From contig NZ_PGFA01000004.1 in NCBI RefSeq assembly GCF_002797555.1, forward strand, positions 372,001 through 436,000: DNA of 64,000 nt, in the 5' to 3' direction. The notes under the pieces were generated by a model that was not told the DNA's origin, ran no database searches, and saw nothing but the letters and a program-made list of their open reading frames with translations. The stretch comes from Hymenobacter chitinivorans DSM 11115 (lineage in GTDB: Bacteria; Bacteroidota; Bacteroidia; Cytophagales; Hymenobacteraceae). Below are positions 33,757 through 42,319 of the stretch, piece after piece; positions within the stretch are counted from its first letter, which is position 1, and the number at the start of each line of letters is the position of its first letter. Both the position numbers and the translations under genes were made by a program.

Positions 33757-35469
33757 TTGAAAAAGAGCCTGTTCCTGTTGGGCGCTGCCGTGCTGGCCGC
33801 CCCCGCCTTTGCCCAGAAAAATGTGAAGCCCATCGTCCGCCCCAAGCTGGTGGTGGGCATCGTGGTCGACCAGATGCGCTACGACTACCTCTACCGCTAC
33901 TGGAACAAGTACGGCAACGACGGCTTTAAGCGGCTGCTGGGCGAAGGCTTCAGCTACGAAAACACCCACTACAACTACGTGCCCACCTACACCGGGCCGG
34001 GCCACGCCAGCATCTACACCGGCACCACGCCCTCCATGCACGGCATCGTGGGCAACAACTGGTTTGTGCGCGAAACCGGCAAGGGCACGTATGTAACCGA
34101 AGACAAGACGGTGCAGAGCGTAGGCGGCACGGGGCCGGAAGGGCAGATGTCGCCGCGCCACATGCTGACCACGACCATCACCGACGAGCTGCGCCTGGCC
34201 ACCAACTTCCAGAGCAAGGTTATCGGGGTTTGCATCAAGGACCGGGGCTCGATCTTGCCCGCCGGCCACGCCGCCAACGCCGCCTACTGGTACGACGGCT
34301 CCAACGGGGCCTTCATCACCAGCACGTTTTACCAGAGCAGCCTGCCCGAGTGGGTCAGCAAGTTTAACAGCCAGCAGCGGGCCGCCCAGTACCTCGACAA
34401 GCCTTGGGAAACTCTGCTGCCCCTGAGTCAGTACACCGAAAGCTCACCCGACGACGTGGCGTGGGAGTCGGCCTACAAGGGTGAAGCCAAGCCCGTTTTT
34501 CCCCACGACCTGCCCAAGCTGAGCGCCCTGGCCCCGGCTGCGGTGCAGGGCGCCCTGAAGGCCGAAGGCGAAAAGGCCCCGGTGGCCACGCCCCGCAACC
34601 TGGATTTGATTCGCTCCACGCCCTTCGGCAACTCCCTCACCGCCGACTTTGCCCTCGAAGCCGTGCGGGCCGAGCAGCTGGGCCAGCGTGGCCAAACCGA
34701 CTTCCTGGCCCTGAGCTTTAGCTCGACCGACTACGTGGGCCACCAGTTTGGCACCACCGCCATTGAAACCGAGGACACCTACCTGCGCCTCGACCGGGAC
34801 ATTGCCCGGGTGCTGAGCTCCCTCGAAAAAACCGTGGGTAAAGGCCAGGTGCTCGTGTTTTTGTCGGCTGACCACGCCGCGGCCCAGTCGCCCAACTTTA
34901 TGCTGGAGCACCACCTGCCGGCTGGCTCGGTGGGCCCCCGCCTCATGCGCGACTCGATTCAGCAGGAGCTGGTGAAGCGGCACGGAGCCGGCAACTGGGT
35001 GCTGAGCTACGAAAACCAGCAGGTGTATCTCAACCGCCCGCTTATTGCCCAGAAGCAGCTCGACCTGCGCAAGGTGCAGGACGAAGTCGTGGACATTGCC
35101 ACCAAGCTTTTCGGCGTAAACCGCGCCATTACGGCCGACGACTTGCAGAAGTCGCACTGGGAAAGCGGGATGCTGATGTACCTGGAAAACGGCTACTTCC
35201 CCAAGCGCAGCGGCGACGTGATGGTGGTGCTGGAGCCGGGCTGGCTGGAATCCTATTCCTACCCCGTGAACAAGGGTACCACCCACGGCTCCTTGAACAA
35301 CTACGACACCCACGTGCCCCTGCTGTTCTGGGGCTGGCACGTGAAGCACGGCGAGTCCAGCGCTCCGGCCAAGATTACCGATATTGCTGCCACCATGGCC
35401 CGCTGGCTCCACATTCAGGAGCCCAACGGCTGCACCGGCACGCCCCTGCTGGAGGTGCTGGGCAAGTAA
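33757..35469 (+). CDS. pafA: PafA-type alkaline phosphatase
   Basis: 570 residues, secreted (signal peptide to about residue 21, AFAQ). The order of metal and catalytic motifs fits the PafA branch of the alkaline phosphatase superfamily: VVDQMRYDYLYRY near 34-46, the Thr nucleophile in YTGPGHASIYTG near 76, SSTDYVGHQFG near 325, SADHAA near 369 and THGSLNNYDTHVP near 508-520. It frees phosphate from phosphoesters in the periplasm. The start is TTG 33757; no ATG or GTG gives a complete signal peptide. A TACCTTTG box lies at 33686-33693. Confidence 0.9.
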   Translation: MKKSLFLLGAAVLAAPAFAQKNVKPIVRPKLVVGIVVDQMRYDYLYRYWNKYGNDGFKRLLGEGFSYENTHYNYVPTYTGPGHASIYTGTTPSMHGIVGNNWFVRETGKGTYVTEDKTVQSVGGTGPEGQMSPRHMLTTTITDELRLATNFQSKVIGVCIKDRGSILPAGHAANAAYWYDGSNGAFITSTFYQSSLPEWVSKFNSQQRAAQYLDKPWETLLPLSQYTESSPDDVAWESAYKGEAKPVFPHDLPKLSALAPAAVQGALKAEGEKAPVATPRNLDLIRSTPFGNSLTADFALEAVRAEQLGQRGQTDFLALSFSSTDYVGHQFGTTAIETEDTYLRLDRDIARVLSSLEKTVGKGQVLVFLSADHAAAQSPNFMLEHHLPAGSVGPRLMRDSIQQELVKRHGAGNWVLSYENQQVYLNRPLIAQKQLDLRKVQDEVVDIATKLFGVNRAITADDLQKSHWESGMLMYLENGYFPKRSGDVMVVLEPGWLESYSYPVNKGTTHGSLNNYDTHVPLLFWGWHVKHGESSAPAKITDIAATMARWLHIQEPNGCTGTPLLEVLGK

Positions 35470-35501
35470 GCCGGCCGGAAAGGCCGGCTCGGCCCAGCTT
35501 T

Positions 35502-35535
35502 TTTGCCCAGGCTACGTAATCCGTCTGTAAATTTG
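35502..35535 (+). promoter_or_regulatory. Candidate ppa promoter
   Basis: TTTG (35502-35505), 22 bp, TAAATTTG (35528-35535), about 117 bp before the ppa start. Confidence 0.6.
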
Positions 35536-35652
35536 GGCATTGGCCGCTGGGCTTTGCGCTGGTCAGCTGCTCCGGCGGCGCTGCGCCCTTCCGAATACGA
35601 ATCTTTTACCTCTCTTAACGAATGGGCGCGGCTGACGTGCCCTCTACCAAAC

Positions 35653-36225
35653 ATGGCTCACTTTAACCCCTGGCACGATGTGGAGCGCGGCGAAAACGCC
35701 CCCGCAGTTGTGAATGGCATCATCGAAATTCCCAAAGGCTCGAAAGGTAAATACGAGCTCGACAAGGACAGCGGCATGCTCAAGCTGGACCGCGTGCTGT
35801 TCTCGGCCGTGCACTACCCGGCCGCCTACGGCTTCATTCCGCAAACCTACTGCGACGACAAAGATCCGCTCGACATCCTGGTTATCTGCTCCGTCGACAT
35901 CGTGCCCATGTGCCTGGTCGATGCCAAGGTAATCGGGGTGATGCAGATGATTGACGGCGACGAGGAAGACGACAAAATCATTGCCGTGGCCGCCAACGAT
36001 ATTTCGGTAAACCACTACAACGACATTGCCGACCTGCCCCCGCACACGCTGCTGGAAATGCGCCGCTTTTTCGAGGACTACAAGGCCCTGGAGCACAAGC
36101 AGGTGACCGTAGAGCGGTTTATGGGCCGCGAAGATGCCTACCGCATCATCGAGGACAGCATCAAGCTCTACAACGAGACCTTCGACGAGTCGGGCGTGAA
36201 ACGCTCTACCGGCGTCGAACTGTAA
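35653..36225 (+). CDS. ppa: Inorganic pyrophosphatase, family I
   Basis: 190 residues. It hydrolyses pyrophosphate to two phosphates, pulling biosynthetic reactions forward. The family I core is visible: EIPKGSKGKYELDKDSG near 23, VHYPAAYGFIPQTYCDDKDPLDILV near 52-79 with the metal-binding Asp residues, and DGDEEDDKIIAVA near 98. ATG 35653 gives the normal N-terminus; longer in-frame starts overlap the promoter. The gene stands beside pafA but has its own promoter and terminator. Confidence 0.96.
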   Translation: MAHFNPWHDVERGENAPAVVNGIIEIPKGSKGKYELDKDSGMLKLDRVLFSAVHYPAAYGFIPQTYCDDKDPLDILVICSVDIVPMCLVDAKVIGVMQMIDGDEEDDKIIAVAANDISVNHYNDIADLPPHTLLEMRRFFEDYKALEHKQVTVERFMGREDAYRIIEDSIKLYNETFDESGVKRSTGVEL

Positions 36226-36246
36226 GAATCGGCCCTAACCGGCCTG

Positions 36247-36287
36247 AAAAGCCCCGCTGACCAACTTGGCCGGCGGGGCTTTTTTTG
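36247..36287 (+). terminator. Terminator of ppa
   Basis: AAAAGCCCCGC (36247-36257) pairs with the GCGGGGCT block and following T run (36273-36287). Confidence 0.9.
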
Positions 36288-36359
36288 TATCCGGCTGAGC
36301 AGTAATTGGATGCCAAGCTCGGCTATACCCATTGTCGAGGTGGTTGCGTAGGGGCAATT

Positions 36360-37043
36360 ATGCCTAAACAACCATCGTCTTCGCCGGTTTTGCGGTTTCT
36401 GTATGAGAACAGCCTATTGCTCGTGGGCGTGGCCCTGGTACTGGCCACTATGACCGGGCAGGTGCTAACGGGTTGGCAGGAGTACAACGGGGAGCTGGAA
36501 GACCTGAAGCTGCTGCCGCTGAGCCTGGGCCAGTATCTGGGCACCGGCCATTTCCTGGAAGCCACGTTCGAAAACTGGGAAAGTGAGTTTCTGCAGATGG
36601 GCCTCTACGTGATGCTCACTATCTGGCTGCGCCAAAAAGGCTCGTCGGAGTCGAAGAAGCTGTATGAGGAAGAGGAAGTAGACCGGGAGCCTGACCCAAC
36701 CAAGCCCGATGCGCCGGCGCCGGTGAAGCGCGGGGGCTGGGTGCTGTGGCTCTACAAACAATCCCTGAGCCTGGCCTTCTTCCTGCTGTTTTTTGCCTCG
36801 GTGTGGCTGCACGCCAAAGGCGGGGCCGGCGTTTACAACGTGGAGCAGAAGCAGTACGGCAAGCCCCAGATTTCAACCATCGAGTACATGGGCACGACGC
36901 GGTTCTGGTTTGAGTCGTTTCAGAACTGGCAGAGCGAGTTTCTGTCGATTGTATCCATCGTGGGGCTGTCCATCTTTCTGCGGCAGCAAGGCTCCCCACA
37001 GTCGAAGCCGGTGGATGCCAGCTACGACGAAACGGGCGAGTAA
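36360..37043 (+). CDS. DUF6766 family membrane protein
   Basis: 227 residues from ATG 36360. Two similar halves each have a hydrophobic helix followed by a W-rich motif: FENWESEFLQMGLYVMLTIWLRQ near 77 and FQNWQSEFLSIVSIVGLSIFLRQ near 190 (parts quoted). This internal duplication and the NWxSEFL motif match DUF6766, a family with no known function. A charged linker (about 110-135) lies between. About four membrane segments are expected. Confidence 0.85.
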   Translation: MPKQPSSSPVLRFLYENSLLLVGVALVLATMTGQVLTGWQEYNGELEDLKLLPLSLGQYLGTGHFLEATFENWESEFLQMGLYVMLTIWLRQKGSSESKKLYEEEEVDREPDPTKPDAPAPVKRGGWVLWLYKQSLSLAFFLLFFASVWLHAKGGAGVYNVEQKQYGKPQISTIEYMGTTRFWFESFQNWQSEFLSIVSIVGLSIFLRQQGSPQSKPVDASYDETGE

Positions 37044-37113
37044 AAGGCGGAACCCTATCTTTGCGGGGCGGCGTTAATAGGGTTTGCCTATTTTTCTCCC
37101 GACGCCCGGAGCC

Positions 37114-38007
37114 ATGCACCAAGTCAGCAACAAACCAGCGGCCGCCGTTCCTGCTTTACCCTCGGGCCTGAAGCGCTGGGTTGATGCTATTCTCTACAGC
37201 AGCGGCTTGGTGGCCGCCGCCGCTACCAGCCTCACCTGGGCCACCTTCCTGTTCTGGCGGGTGCACATTCCCTTCCGCCTGGCTGCCCTCATTTTCACGG
37301 CCACGCTGTTTCTCTACAACATCGACAGCGTGCTGCCCTACAAATTCCGGCAGCAGGCGGTGCTCTCGGGGCGCAAGCTCTGGATGATTCACCACCGGCG
37401 GGAGCTGTTTCTGCTGGCTTTAGCCTCGTTGGCAGTGGCCGCGGTGCTGTTCTGGCTCGACGGCTGGCGCCACCTGACGCTGTTTCTGGGCCATTTGGCG
37501 GCTATTTCCCTGCTCTACTCCTTTCCCATCCTCAAAGTGCACGGCCGGTGGCGGGCCCTGCGCGACTTGCCCCTGCTCAAGGTATTTCTCATTGCCTACG
37601 TGTGGGCGGCCATTACCGTGTGGGTGCCGGCCCTCTACCTGGGCAAGGCCCTGACCGCGCCGGTGGTGTGGGTGCTGTTTGCCCGCCGCTTCTTCTTTAT
37701 TCTGGCCCTGGCCTTCGTCTTCGACATCCGGGACTACACCAAGGATTTGCTCAGCGGCACGCGCACGTTTCCGGGCATCTTCGGCATCCGGGCCGCCAAG
37801 GGTATTGCCCTGCTCTGCCTGGCTATATCGGGCCTGCTCATTCCGCAGGGCGTGGTGCCGGCCCACCTGCTGGTGCTTTCCATCCCGACGCTGCTCACCG
37901 GCCTGCTCGTGTGGTTTGCCGACGAAACCCGCCCCGACTACTACTTTGCCCTGCTGGCCGATGGGGTGATGGTGGTGCAGTTTCTGGCCGTGTACTGGGT
38001 GGCGTAA
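37114..38007 (+). CDS. UbiA-like prenyltransferase family membrane protein
   Basis: 297 residues with about eight to nine membrane helices. The second Asp-rich motif of UbiA enzymes is seen as DIRDYTKDLLSGTRTFP near 205-220; the first is degenerate (LYNIDSVLPYK near 70), lacking the usual NDxxD, so activity or substrate may differ from quinone or haem O prenylation. ATG 37114 was chosen; a TTG at 37084 is in frame. A TATCTTTG box at 37056-37063 is a likely minus-7 element. It is followed by a hairpin shared with convergent nnr. Confidence 0.8.
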   Translation: MHQVSNKPAAAVPALPSGLKRWVDAILYSSGLVAAAATSLTWATFLFWRVHIPFRLAALIFTATLFLYNIDSVLPYKFRQQAVLSGRKLWMIHHRRELFLLALASLAVAAVLFWLDGWRHLTLFLGHLAAISLLYSFPILKVHGRWRALRDLPLLKVFLIAYVWAAITVWVPALYLGKALTAPVVWVLFARRFFFILALAFVFDIRDYTKDLLSGTRTFPGIFGIRAAKGIALLCLAISGLLIPQGVVPAHLLVLSIPTLLTGLLVWFADETRPDYYFALLADGVMVVQFLAVYWVA

Positions 38008-38013
38008 AAGTAA

Positions 38014-38052
38014 GGCCGCAAGCCGCGCGGCTCCGCCCCGCGACTTGCGGCC
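38014..38052. terminator. Hairpin between UbiA-like gene and nnr
   Basis: GGCCGCAAG (38014-38022) pairs with CTTGCGGCC (38044-38052). No T run, so it may act in RNA stability or with Rho. Confidence 0.5.
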
Positions 38053-38061
38053 AGCCTCTGA

Positions 38062-39576
38062 TTAAAAGGTGTCCGGCGTGGTCAGTTCCTGCAACGCCGG
38101 GCCGATAAAGCGGGTTAGGTCGCCGGCAATAAGGCCGGCCTGGCCGGTATGCCGGGCGGCCAGGTCGCCGGCCCGGCCGTGGGCGTAGATACCCAGCAGG
38201 GCCGCATCGAGGGCCGGAAGGTGCTGGGCGCGCAGGGCCGTCAGGATGCCGGTCAGCACGTCGCCGCTGCCGCCGGTGGCCATGCCGGGGTTGCCGGTAC
38301 TGTTGAAGTACAGCTCCCCGGCGGGCGTGCCCAGGCAGGTGTGGGCGCCTTTGAGCACGGTATAGCAGCGGTGCAGCCGGCAAAACTCGCGCAGCAGCTC
38401 CAGGCGGTGGTAATCGTCGCGGGCCGGGCCAGCCAGGCGCTCAAACTCCTTGGGGTGAGGCGTCAGGATAGTGTCGGCGGGCAGTAGCTGGAGCAATTCC
38501 GGGTTGGCCCCGAGCAGGTTCAGGGCGTCGGCGTCGAGTACCAGCGGCACCTTGGCGTGGCGCAGCAACTGTTCCAGTACGTGCTTGGTTTCCTCGGCTT
38601 TGTCGATGCCCGGGCCCATGCCCACGGCGGAGTAGGGCGTAAGCTCGGGCAGCTCGCTCAGAAAATCCGGGGCCGGGTCGGTGAGGGCCATGGCTTCGGG
38701 CGCACTGGTTTGCAGAATGTCGTAGCCCACGGCCGGGGTGCGCACCGTGAGCAAACCCACGCCGCTGCGCAGGCAGGCCTGGGCGGCCAGCACCGCCGCC
38801 CCGATTTTGCCCCGGCTCCCCGCCAGCAACAGCGCGTGGCCGTAGGTGCCCTTGTGCCCAAACTGGTCCCGCGCGGGCAGACGGCCGGCCAGCAGCGCGG
38901 TATCAGTGAAGTACATATTCGTCTCGACTTCGGCCAGAAACTGCCGGCTCAACCCAATCGGGACGGTGTGCCAGCGGCCCACGTACGCCGCATTCTGGGG
39001 CAGCAGAAACGCCAGCTTGGGCAGCTCGAAGCTCACCGTGTGCCGGGCCCGCACGACGGGGCTGGCGGCGGGCTGGGACGCATCGGCCAGCAGGCCCGAG
39101 GGCATGTCCACGGCCACAACTCGGGCCGGCGCCTGGTTCAGGTGCTGCACCACGGCCGCCGCCAGGCCGGTTAGCGGGCGGCTCAGGCCGGTGCCAAACA
39201 GTGCGTCAACCACCAAAGCGTCCGGGGCAATGACCGGCAGGGCGGCTGCGCTCAGCGTTTGCAGGGCCAGGCCGGCGGGCAGGCGTTGGCGGTTGGCGTC
39301 AAAATCGGGGGAATACCCCTCGGCCGGCAGCGCGAATACCTGGACCGTAAAGCCGGCCTGGTGCAGCTGCCGGGCCACGACCAGCCCGTCGCCGCCGTTG
39401 TTGCCGGGGCCGCAGAACACCAGGGTGGGGTCGGCTTCGGGGGGGCTGAGGCGGGCCAGAATCCACTCGGTCAAGGCCGTGGCGGCCCGCTCCATCAGGG
39501 CTGCGGAGCTGCTGTTTTCTTCCTGGATAGTGGCCTGGTCGGCCTGGCGGGTTTGGGCGGCGGTCAGAATGCGCAT
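38062..39576 (-). CDS. nnr: Bifunctional NAD(P)HX epimerase / ADP-dependent dehydratase
   Basis: 504 residues. It repairs hydrated NADH and NADPH. The N-terminal epimerase half has VFCGPGNNGGDGLVVARQL near 57 and VDALFGTGLSRPLTG near 125. The C-terminal dehydratase (carbohydrate-kinase-like) half has GMGPGIDK near 325, LVLDADALNLLG near 348, LTPHPKEFERL near 375 and GMATGGSGDVLTG near 430. ATG 39576 gives the usual MRILTAAQTRQAD start. Divergent from the lipoprotein gene with a 38-bp shared gap. Confidence 0.96.
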   Translation of the reverse strand: MRILTAAQTRQADQATIQEENSSSAALMERAATALTEWILARLSPPEADPTLVFCGPGNNGGDGLVVARQLHQAGFTVQVFALPAEGYSPDFDANRQRLPAGLALQTLSAAALPVIAPDALVVDALFGTGLSRPLTGLAAAVVQHLNQAPARVVAVDMPSGLLADASQPAASPVVRARHTVSFELPKLAFLLPQNAAYVGRWHTVPIGLSRQFLAEVETNMYFTDTALLAGRLPARDQFGHKGTYGHALLLAGSRGKIGAAVLAAQACLRSGVGLLTVRTPAVGYDILQTSAPEAMALTDPAPDFLSELPELTPYSAVGMGPGIDKAEETKHVLEQLLRHAKVPLVLDADALNLLGANPELLQLLPADTILTPHPKEFERLAGPARDDYHRLELLREFCRLHRCYTVLKGAHTCLGTPAGELYFNSTGNPGMATGGSGDVLTGILTALRAQHLPALDAALLGIYAHGRAGDLAARHTGQAGLIAGDLTRFIGPALQELTTPDTF

Positions 39577-39614
39577 AGGTTTACTATACTTGAAACTTAC
39601 TATAGCGGATATCG

Positions 39615-40448
39615 ATGTGTCAATTTTTCTGGGCAAGTGGCTTGTTGGCCTTAGTCGCCTGTTCCCAAGAGTCTCCCACAGCCACTGCTCCCACAGCCCT
39701 CAGGGCGGCCGCCGATTCTGTTTCCCCACCCGTAACTGATTCCGTTGCGCCAGTGGCCGCGGTAGACCGCTCGACGGGCATTGTGGTTCGCAACCTGACG
39801 GCCGCTCAGCTGCCGGCCGGGCTACCGGCCATGGCGGGCAAGCTGGTCGAAGCCAAGACCTGGCAGGATAGGAGCGGGGAAAACCTGCTCCTCGTGAGCC
39901 GCACCCCGGAGCTGCCCGAGCCCGACGGGCCCGATGAAGCCGAGGGGGCCCGGCGCGTGGAGCTCTACGCCCGGCAGTACGTGCGGCGGGCCGGGGCGGG
40001 CTACGAGCTGCTCTGGAAGCTGCAGGACAACGTGGGCCACTGCCCCGTCGACATCGTGTTGGGCATTATTCCGGGCTCCACGGCCATTACCGACCTGGAT
40101 AAAGACGGGCAAACCGAAACCATGCTCGTGTATCAGCAAGCCTGCCGCGGCGACGTCAGCGCCGATGGCCTCAAGCTCATCATGCACGAAGGGCAGGCCA
40201 AGTACGCCCTGCGCGGCAACAACGTGACGCAGTACGACTCGTTACCGTCCAGTCAGCGGGCCCCCAAAAACCTCTGCTGCCTGGATACGGTGAATGAAGC
40301 CCGGGCCGAGGCCGCCGGCGACTACCGCATCTACGAGGGGCGCTACCAGAACGAAAAGGAGTTTGTCCAGGCCCCACCCGCCTTTCTGGCCTTTGCCCGG
40401 CAGCAATGGCGGCACTGGTCGGTGCAGCCCACCCACGACCCGGAATAG
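39615..40448 (+). CDS. Lipoprotein of unknown function, 277 aa
   Basis: Short lipoprotein signal with LLALVAC, Cys16, then an Ala/Thr/Pro/Ser-rich stretch to about residue 50. The folded part includes DLDKDGQTETMLVYQQACRG near 158, an EF-hand-like Ca loop also met in VCBS-type repeat proteins, and paired cysteines (VGHCPVD, CRGD, LCCLD). Envelope location is well supported; the role is not known. It starts 38 bp from divergent nnr and is followed after 88 bp by msrB without a clear terminator. Confidence 0.78.
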   Translation: MCQFFWASGLLALVACSQESPTATAPTALRAAADSVSPPVTDSVAPVAAVDRSTGIVVRNLTAAQLPAGLPAMAGKLVEAKTWQDRSGENLLLVSRTPELPEPDGPDEAEGARRVELYARQYVRRAGAGYELLWKLQDNVGHCPVDIVLGIIPGSTAITDLDKDGQTETMLVYQQACRGDVSADGLKLIMHEGQAKYALRGNNVTQYDSLPSSQRAPKNLCCLDTVNEARAEAAGDYRIYEGRYQNEKEFVQAPPAFLAFARQQWRHWSVQPTHDPE

Positions 40449-40536
40449 GCGAGGCCCGCAAAACTTCCCGGCTACCTGCCGCGTTTGCAAAGAATCTGAA
40501 CTGTTGAATTCCTCCGACCTCCAAACCAACCTGTAT

Positions 40537-40995
40537 ATGCAAACCTGGAACGACGTTATTCGCCTGGCCAACCACGGCAGCCCGGCCCCCGAGCGGCGGG
40601 TAGAGAAAACCGATGCCGAGTGGAAAGCCCAACTCACCGCTGAGCAGTACCACGTAACCCGCCAGCACGGCACCGAGCGGGCCTTTACCGGCGAGTACTG
40701 CGAGGCCCACGAAGCCGGCCTCTACGCCTGCGTGTGCTGCGGCACCCCGCTCTACGACTCCCGCACCAAGTTCGAAAGCGGCACGGGCTGGCCCAGCTTC
40801 ACCCAGCCGGTGCAGGAAAATGCCATCCGCTACAAGAAGGACACCAGCTACGGCATGACCCGCGTGGAAGTGCTCTGCAACGTGTGTGATGCCCACCAGG
40901 GCCACGTTTTCCCCGACGGCCCCGCGCCCAGCGGCCTGCGCCTGTGCATCAACTCGGCCGCCATTAAGCTGGTAACTGAGCAGCAGGAGGCCTAA
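40537..40995 (+). CDS. msrB: Peptide-methionine (R)-S-oxide reductase
   Basis: 152 residues. It reduces the R form of methionine sulfoxide in proteins. Two zinc-binding pairs are present, CVCC near 64 and CNVC near 113, as is FESGTGWPSF near 80 and the catalytic Cys in RLCINSAA near 135. No signal peptide, so it is cytosolic. ATG 40537 gives the canonical length; a longer frame upstream overlaps the lipoprotein gene. Confidence 0.96.
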   Translation: MQTWNDVIRLANHGSPAPERRVEKTDAEWKAQLTAEQYHVTRQHGTERAFTGEYCEAHEAGLYACVCCGTPLYDSRTKFESGTGWPSFTQPVQENAIRYKKDTSYGMTRVEVLCNVCDAHQGHVFPDGPAPSGLRLCINSAAIKLVTEQQEA

Positions 40996-41100
40996 GCCGG
41001 CTAACCCACCGCCCGGGTGCCGTTTCGTACCTGGTGTGGTGAGCACAGTCAGCAGGTGAAAGTCTTGATAGACCAAGCCCGAAGTAGTGCTGCTTCCTCT

Positions 41101-41145
41101 AACGCCTCGTCGCGGCCCATTGCTGGGCCGGGTCGGGGCGTTTTT
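41101..41145 (+). terminator. Terminator of msrB
   Basis: AACGCC (41101-41106) pairs with GGCGTT (41137-41142), with an inner CGGCCC / GGGCCG stem, and a T run ends at 41145. Confidence 0.8.
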
Positions 41146-41252
41146 GCGTAGGGAAGGAGCGGAAAAATATGCCGATTTTCGCACCCAAGTAGCTCCCGGC
41201 TTGTTGGAGCTTATTGTCCCAGTTCTGCGCCCTCTAACTTTCCCACCCCATC

Positions 41253-42158
41253 ATGTCGTTGCTGTTCACTGATTTTGCCTCCTGGCAGGCCCATTGCGAG
41301 GCCACCGGCCAGCCCCTGTTTCAACCCGTTCTCGACTACGAAGTTGAGCAGAAAGGGCGGGCCGAGGCTGATATCTGGCCGGGCCTGCAACGGGCCTACG
41401 ACGTGATGCGCGACGCGGTGAAAACCGGCCTGACCGAGGACATGACTTCGCGCTCGGGCATGATTAACAACGGGGCCAAGAAAATTGCTGCTTCACCCGT
41501 TACGGTGTTGTCGCCGGAGTTTAAGCAGCTCATCACCCGGGCCTTGGGGGCCAAGGAAGTGAATTCGTGCATGGGCCGGGTGGTAGCTGCGCCCACGGCC
41601 GGGGCCTCGGGCATCCTGCCCGGCGTGCTGGTTACCATTCAGGACCTGCACCGCCTCGACGACCATAAAATCCTGGAAGGCTTGCTCGTCGCGGCCGGTA
41701 TTGCCCTGATTATCGAGCAGAATGCTTCCCTGGCCGGGGCCGTGGGCGGCTGCCAGGCCGAAACCGGCAGCGCCGCCGCTATGGGCTCGGGCGCCATCGT
41801 CTACTGCCTGGGCGGCACCATCGACCAGGTGTTTGCGGCCGTAGCCATTACCATTCAGTGCATGCTGGGCCTGGTCTGCGACCCGGTGGCGGGCCTGGTG
41901 GAAGTGCCCTGCGTGGTGCGCAACGCCTCGGCGGCGGCCATTGCCTTCTCCTCGGCCCAGATTGCCATTGCCGGCGTCGACCCAGTGATTCCCGTGGATC
42001 AATGCGTGGCGGCGTTGGGCGAGGTGGGGCAGAGCATGGAAACCCGCTACAAGGAAACGGCCCTCGGCGGCCTGGCCAACACGAAGCGCGGCCGGGAAAT
42101 CGAGAAAATGGTGCTGGTGCAGGACGTGAACATTCTGCCCGACGAGGACCACGAATAA
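41253..42158 (+). CDS. sdaAA: L-serine ammonia-lyase, iron-sulphur-dependent, alpha subunit
   Basis: 301 residues. It covers only the catalytic alpha region of serine dehydratase, which turns L-serine into pyruvate and ammonia. Cluster-binding cysteines are in SCMGRVVAAPTAGASG near 107 and GLVCDPVAGLVEVPC near 208-222. The beta (ACT-like) subunit is not next to it. An N-terminal extension (about 1-45) is of the alpha-subunit type. Flanked by terminators, so monocistronic. Confidence 0.92.
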   Translation: MSLLFTDFASWQAHCEATGQPLFQPVLDYEVEQKGRAEADIWPGLQRAYDVMRDAVKTGLTEDMTSRSGMINNGAKKIAASPVTVLSPEFKQLITRALGAKEVNSCMGRVVAAPTAGASGILPGVLVTIQDLHRLDDHKILEGLLVAAGIALIIEQNASLAGAVGGCQAETGSAAAMGSGAIVYCLGGTIDQVFAAVAITIQCMLGLVCDPVAGLVEVPCVVRNASAAAIAFSSAQIAIAGVDPVIPVDQCVAALGEVGQSMETRYKETALGGLANTKRGREIEKMVLVQDVNILPDEDHE

Positions 42159-42178
42159 GGCTCACTGCCGCTTACCGT

Positions 42179-42224
42179 AAACCCCCAAAGCCCCGCCGGT
42201 CACCTGGTGGCGCCTTGGGGGTTT
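42179..42224 (+). terminator. Terminator of sdaAA
   Basis: AAACCCCCAA (42179-42188) pairs with TTGGGGGTTT (42215-42224). Confidence 0.8.
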
Positions 42225-42319
42225 CCTATTCTGCAGGATATTCTGTAGCTACTTATGAGTCCAGTGAAGCGGGTCTTATTGCTCACGGGCCAGTTCAGCC
42301 GGCTTAGCCAGAGCGGCTC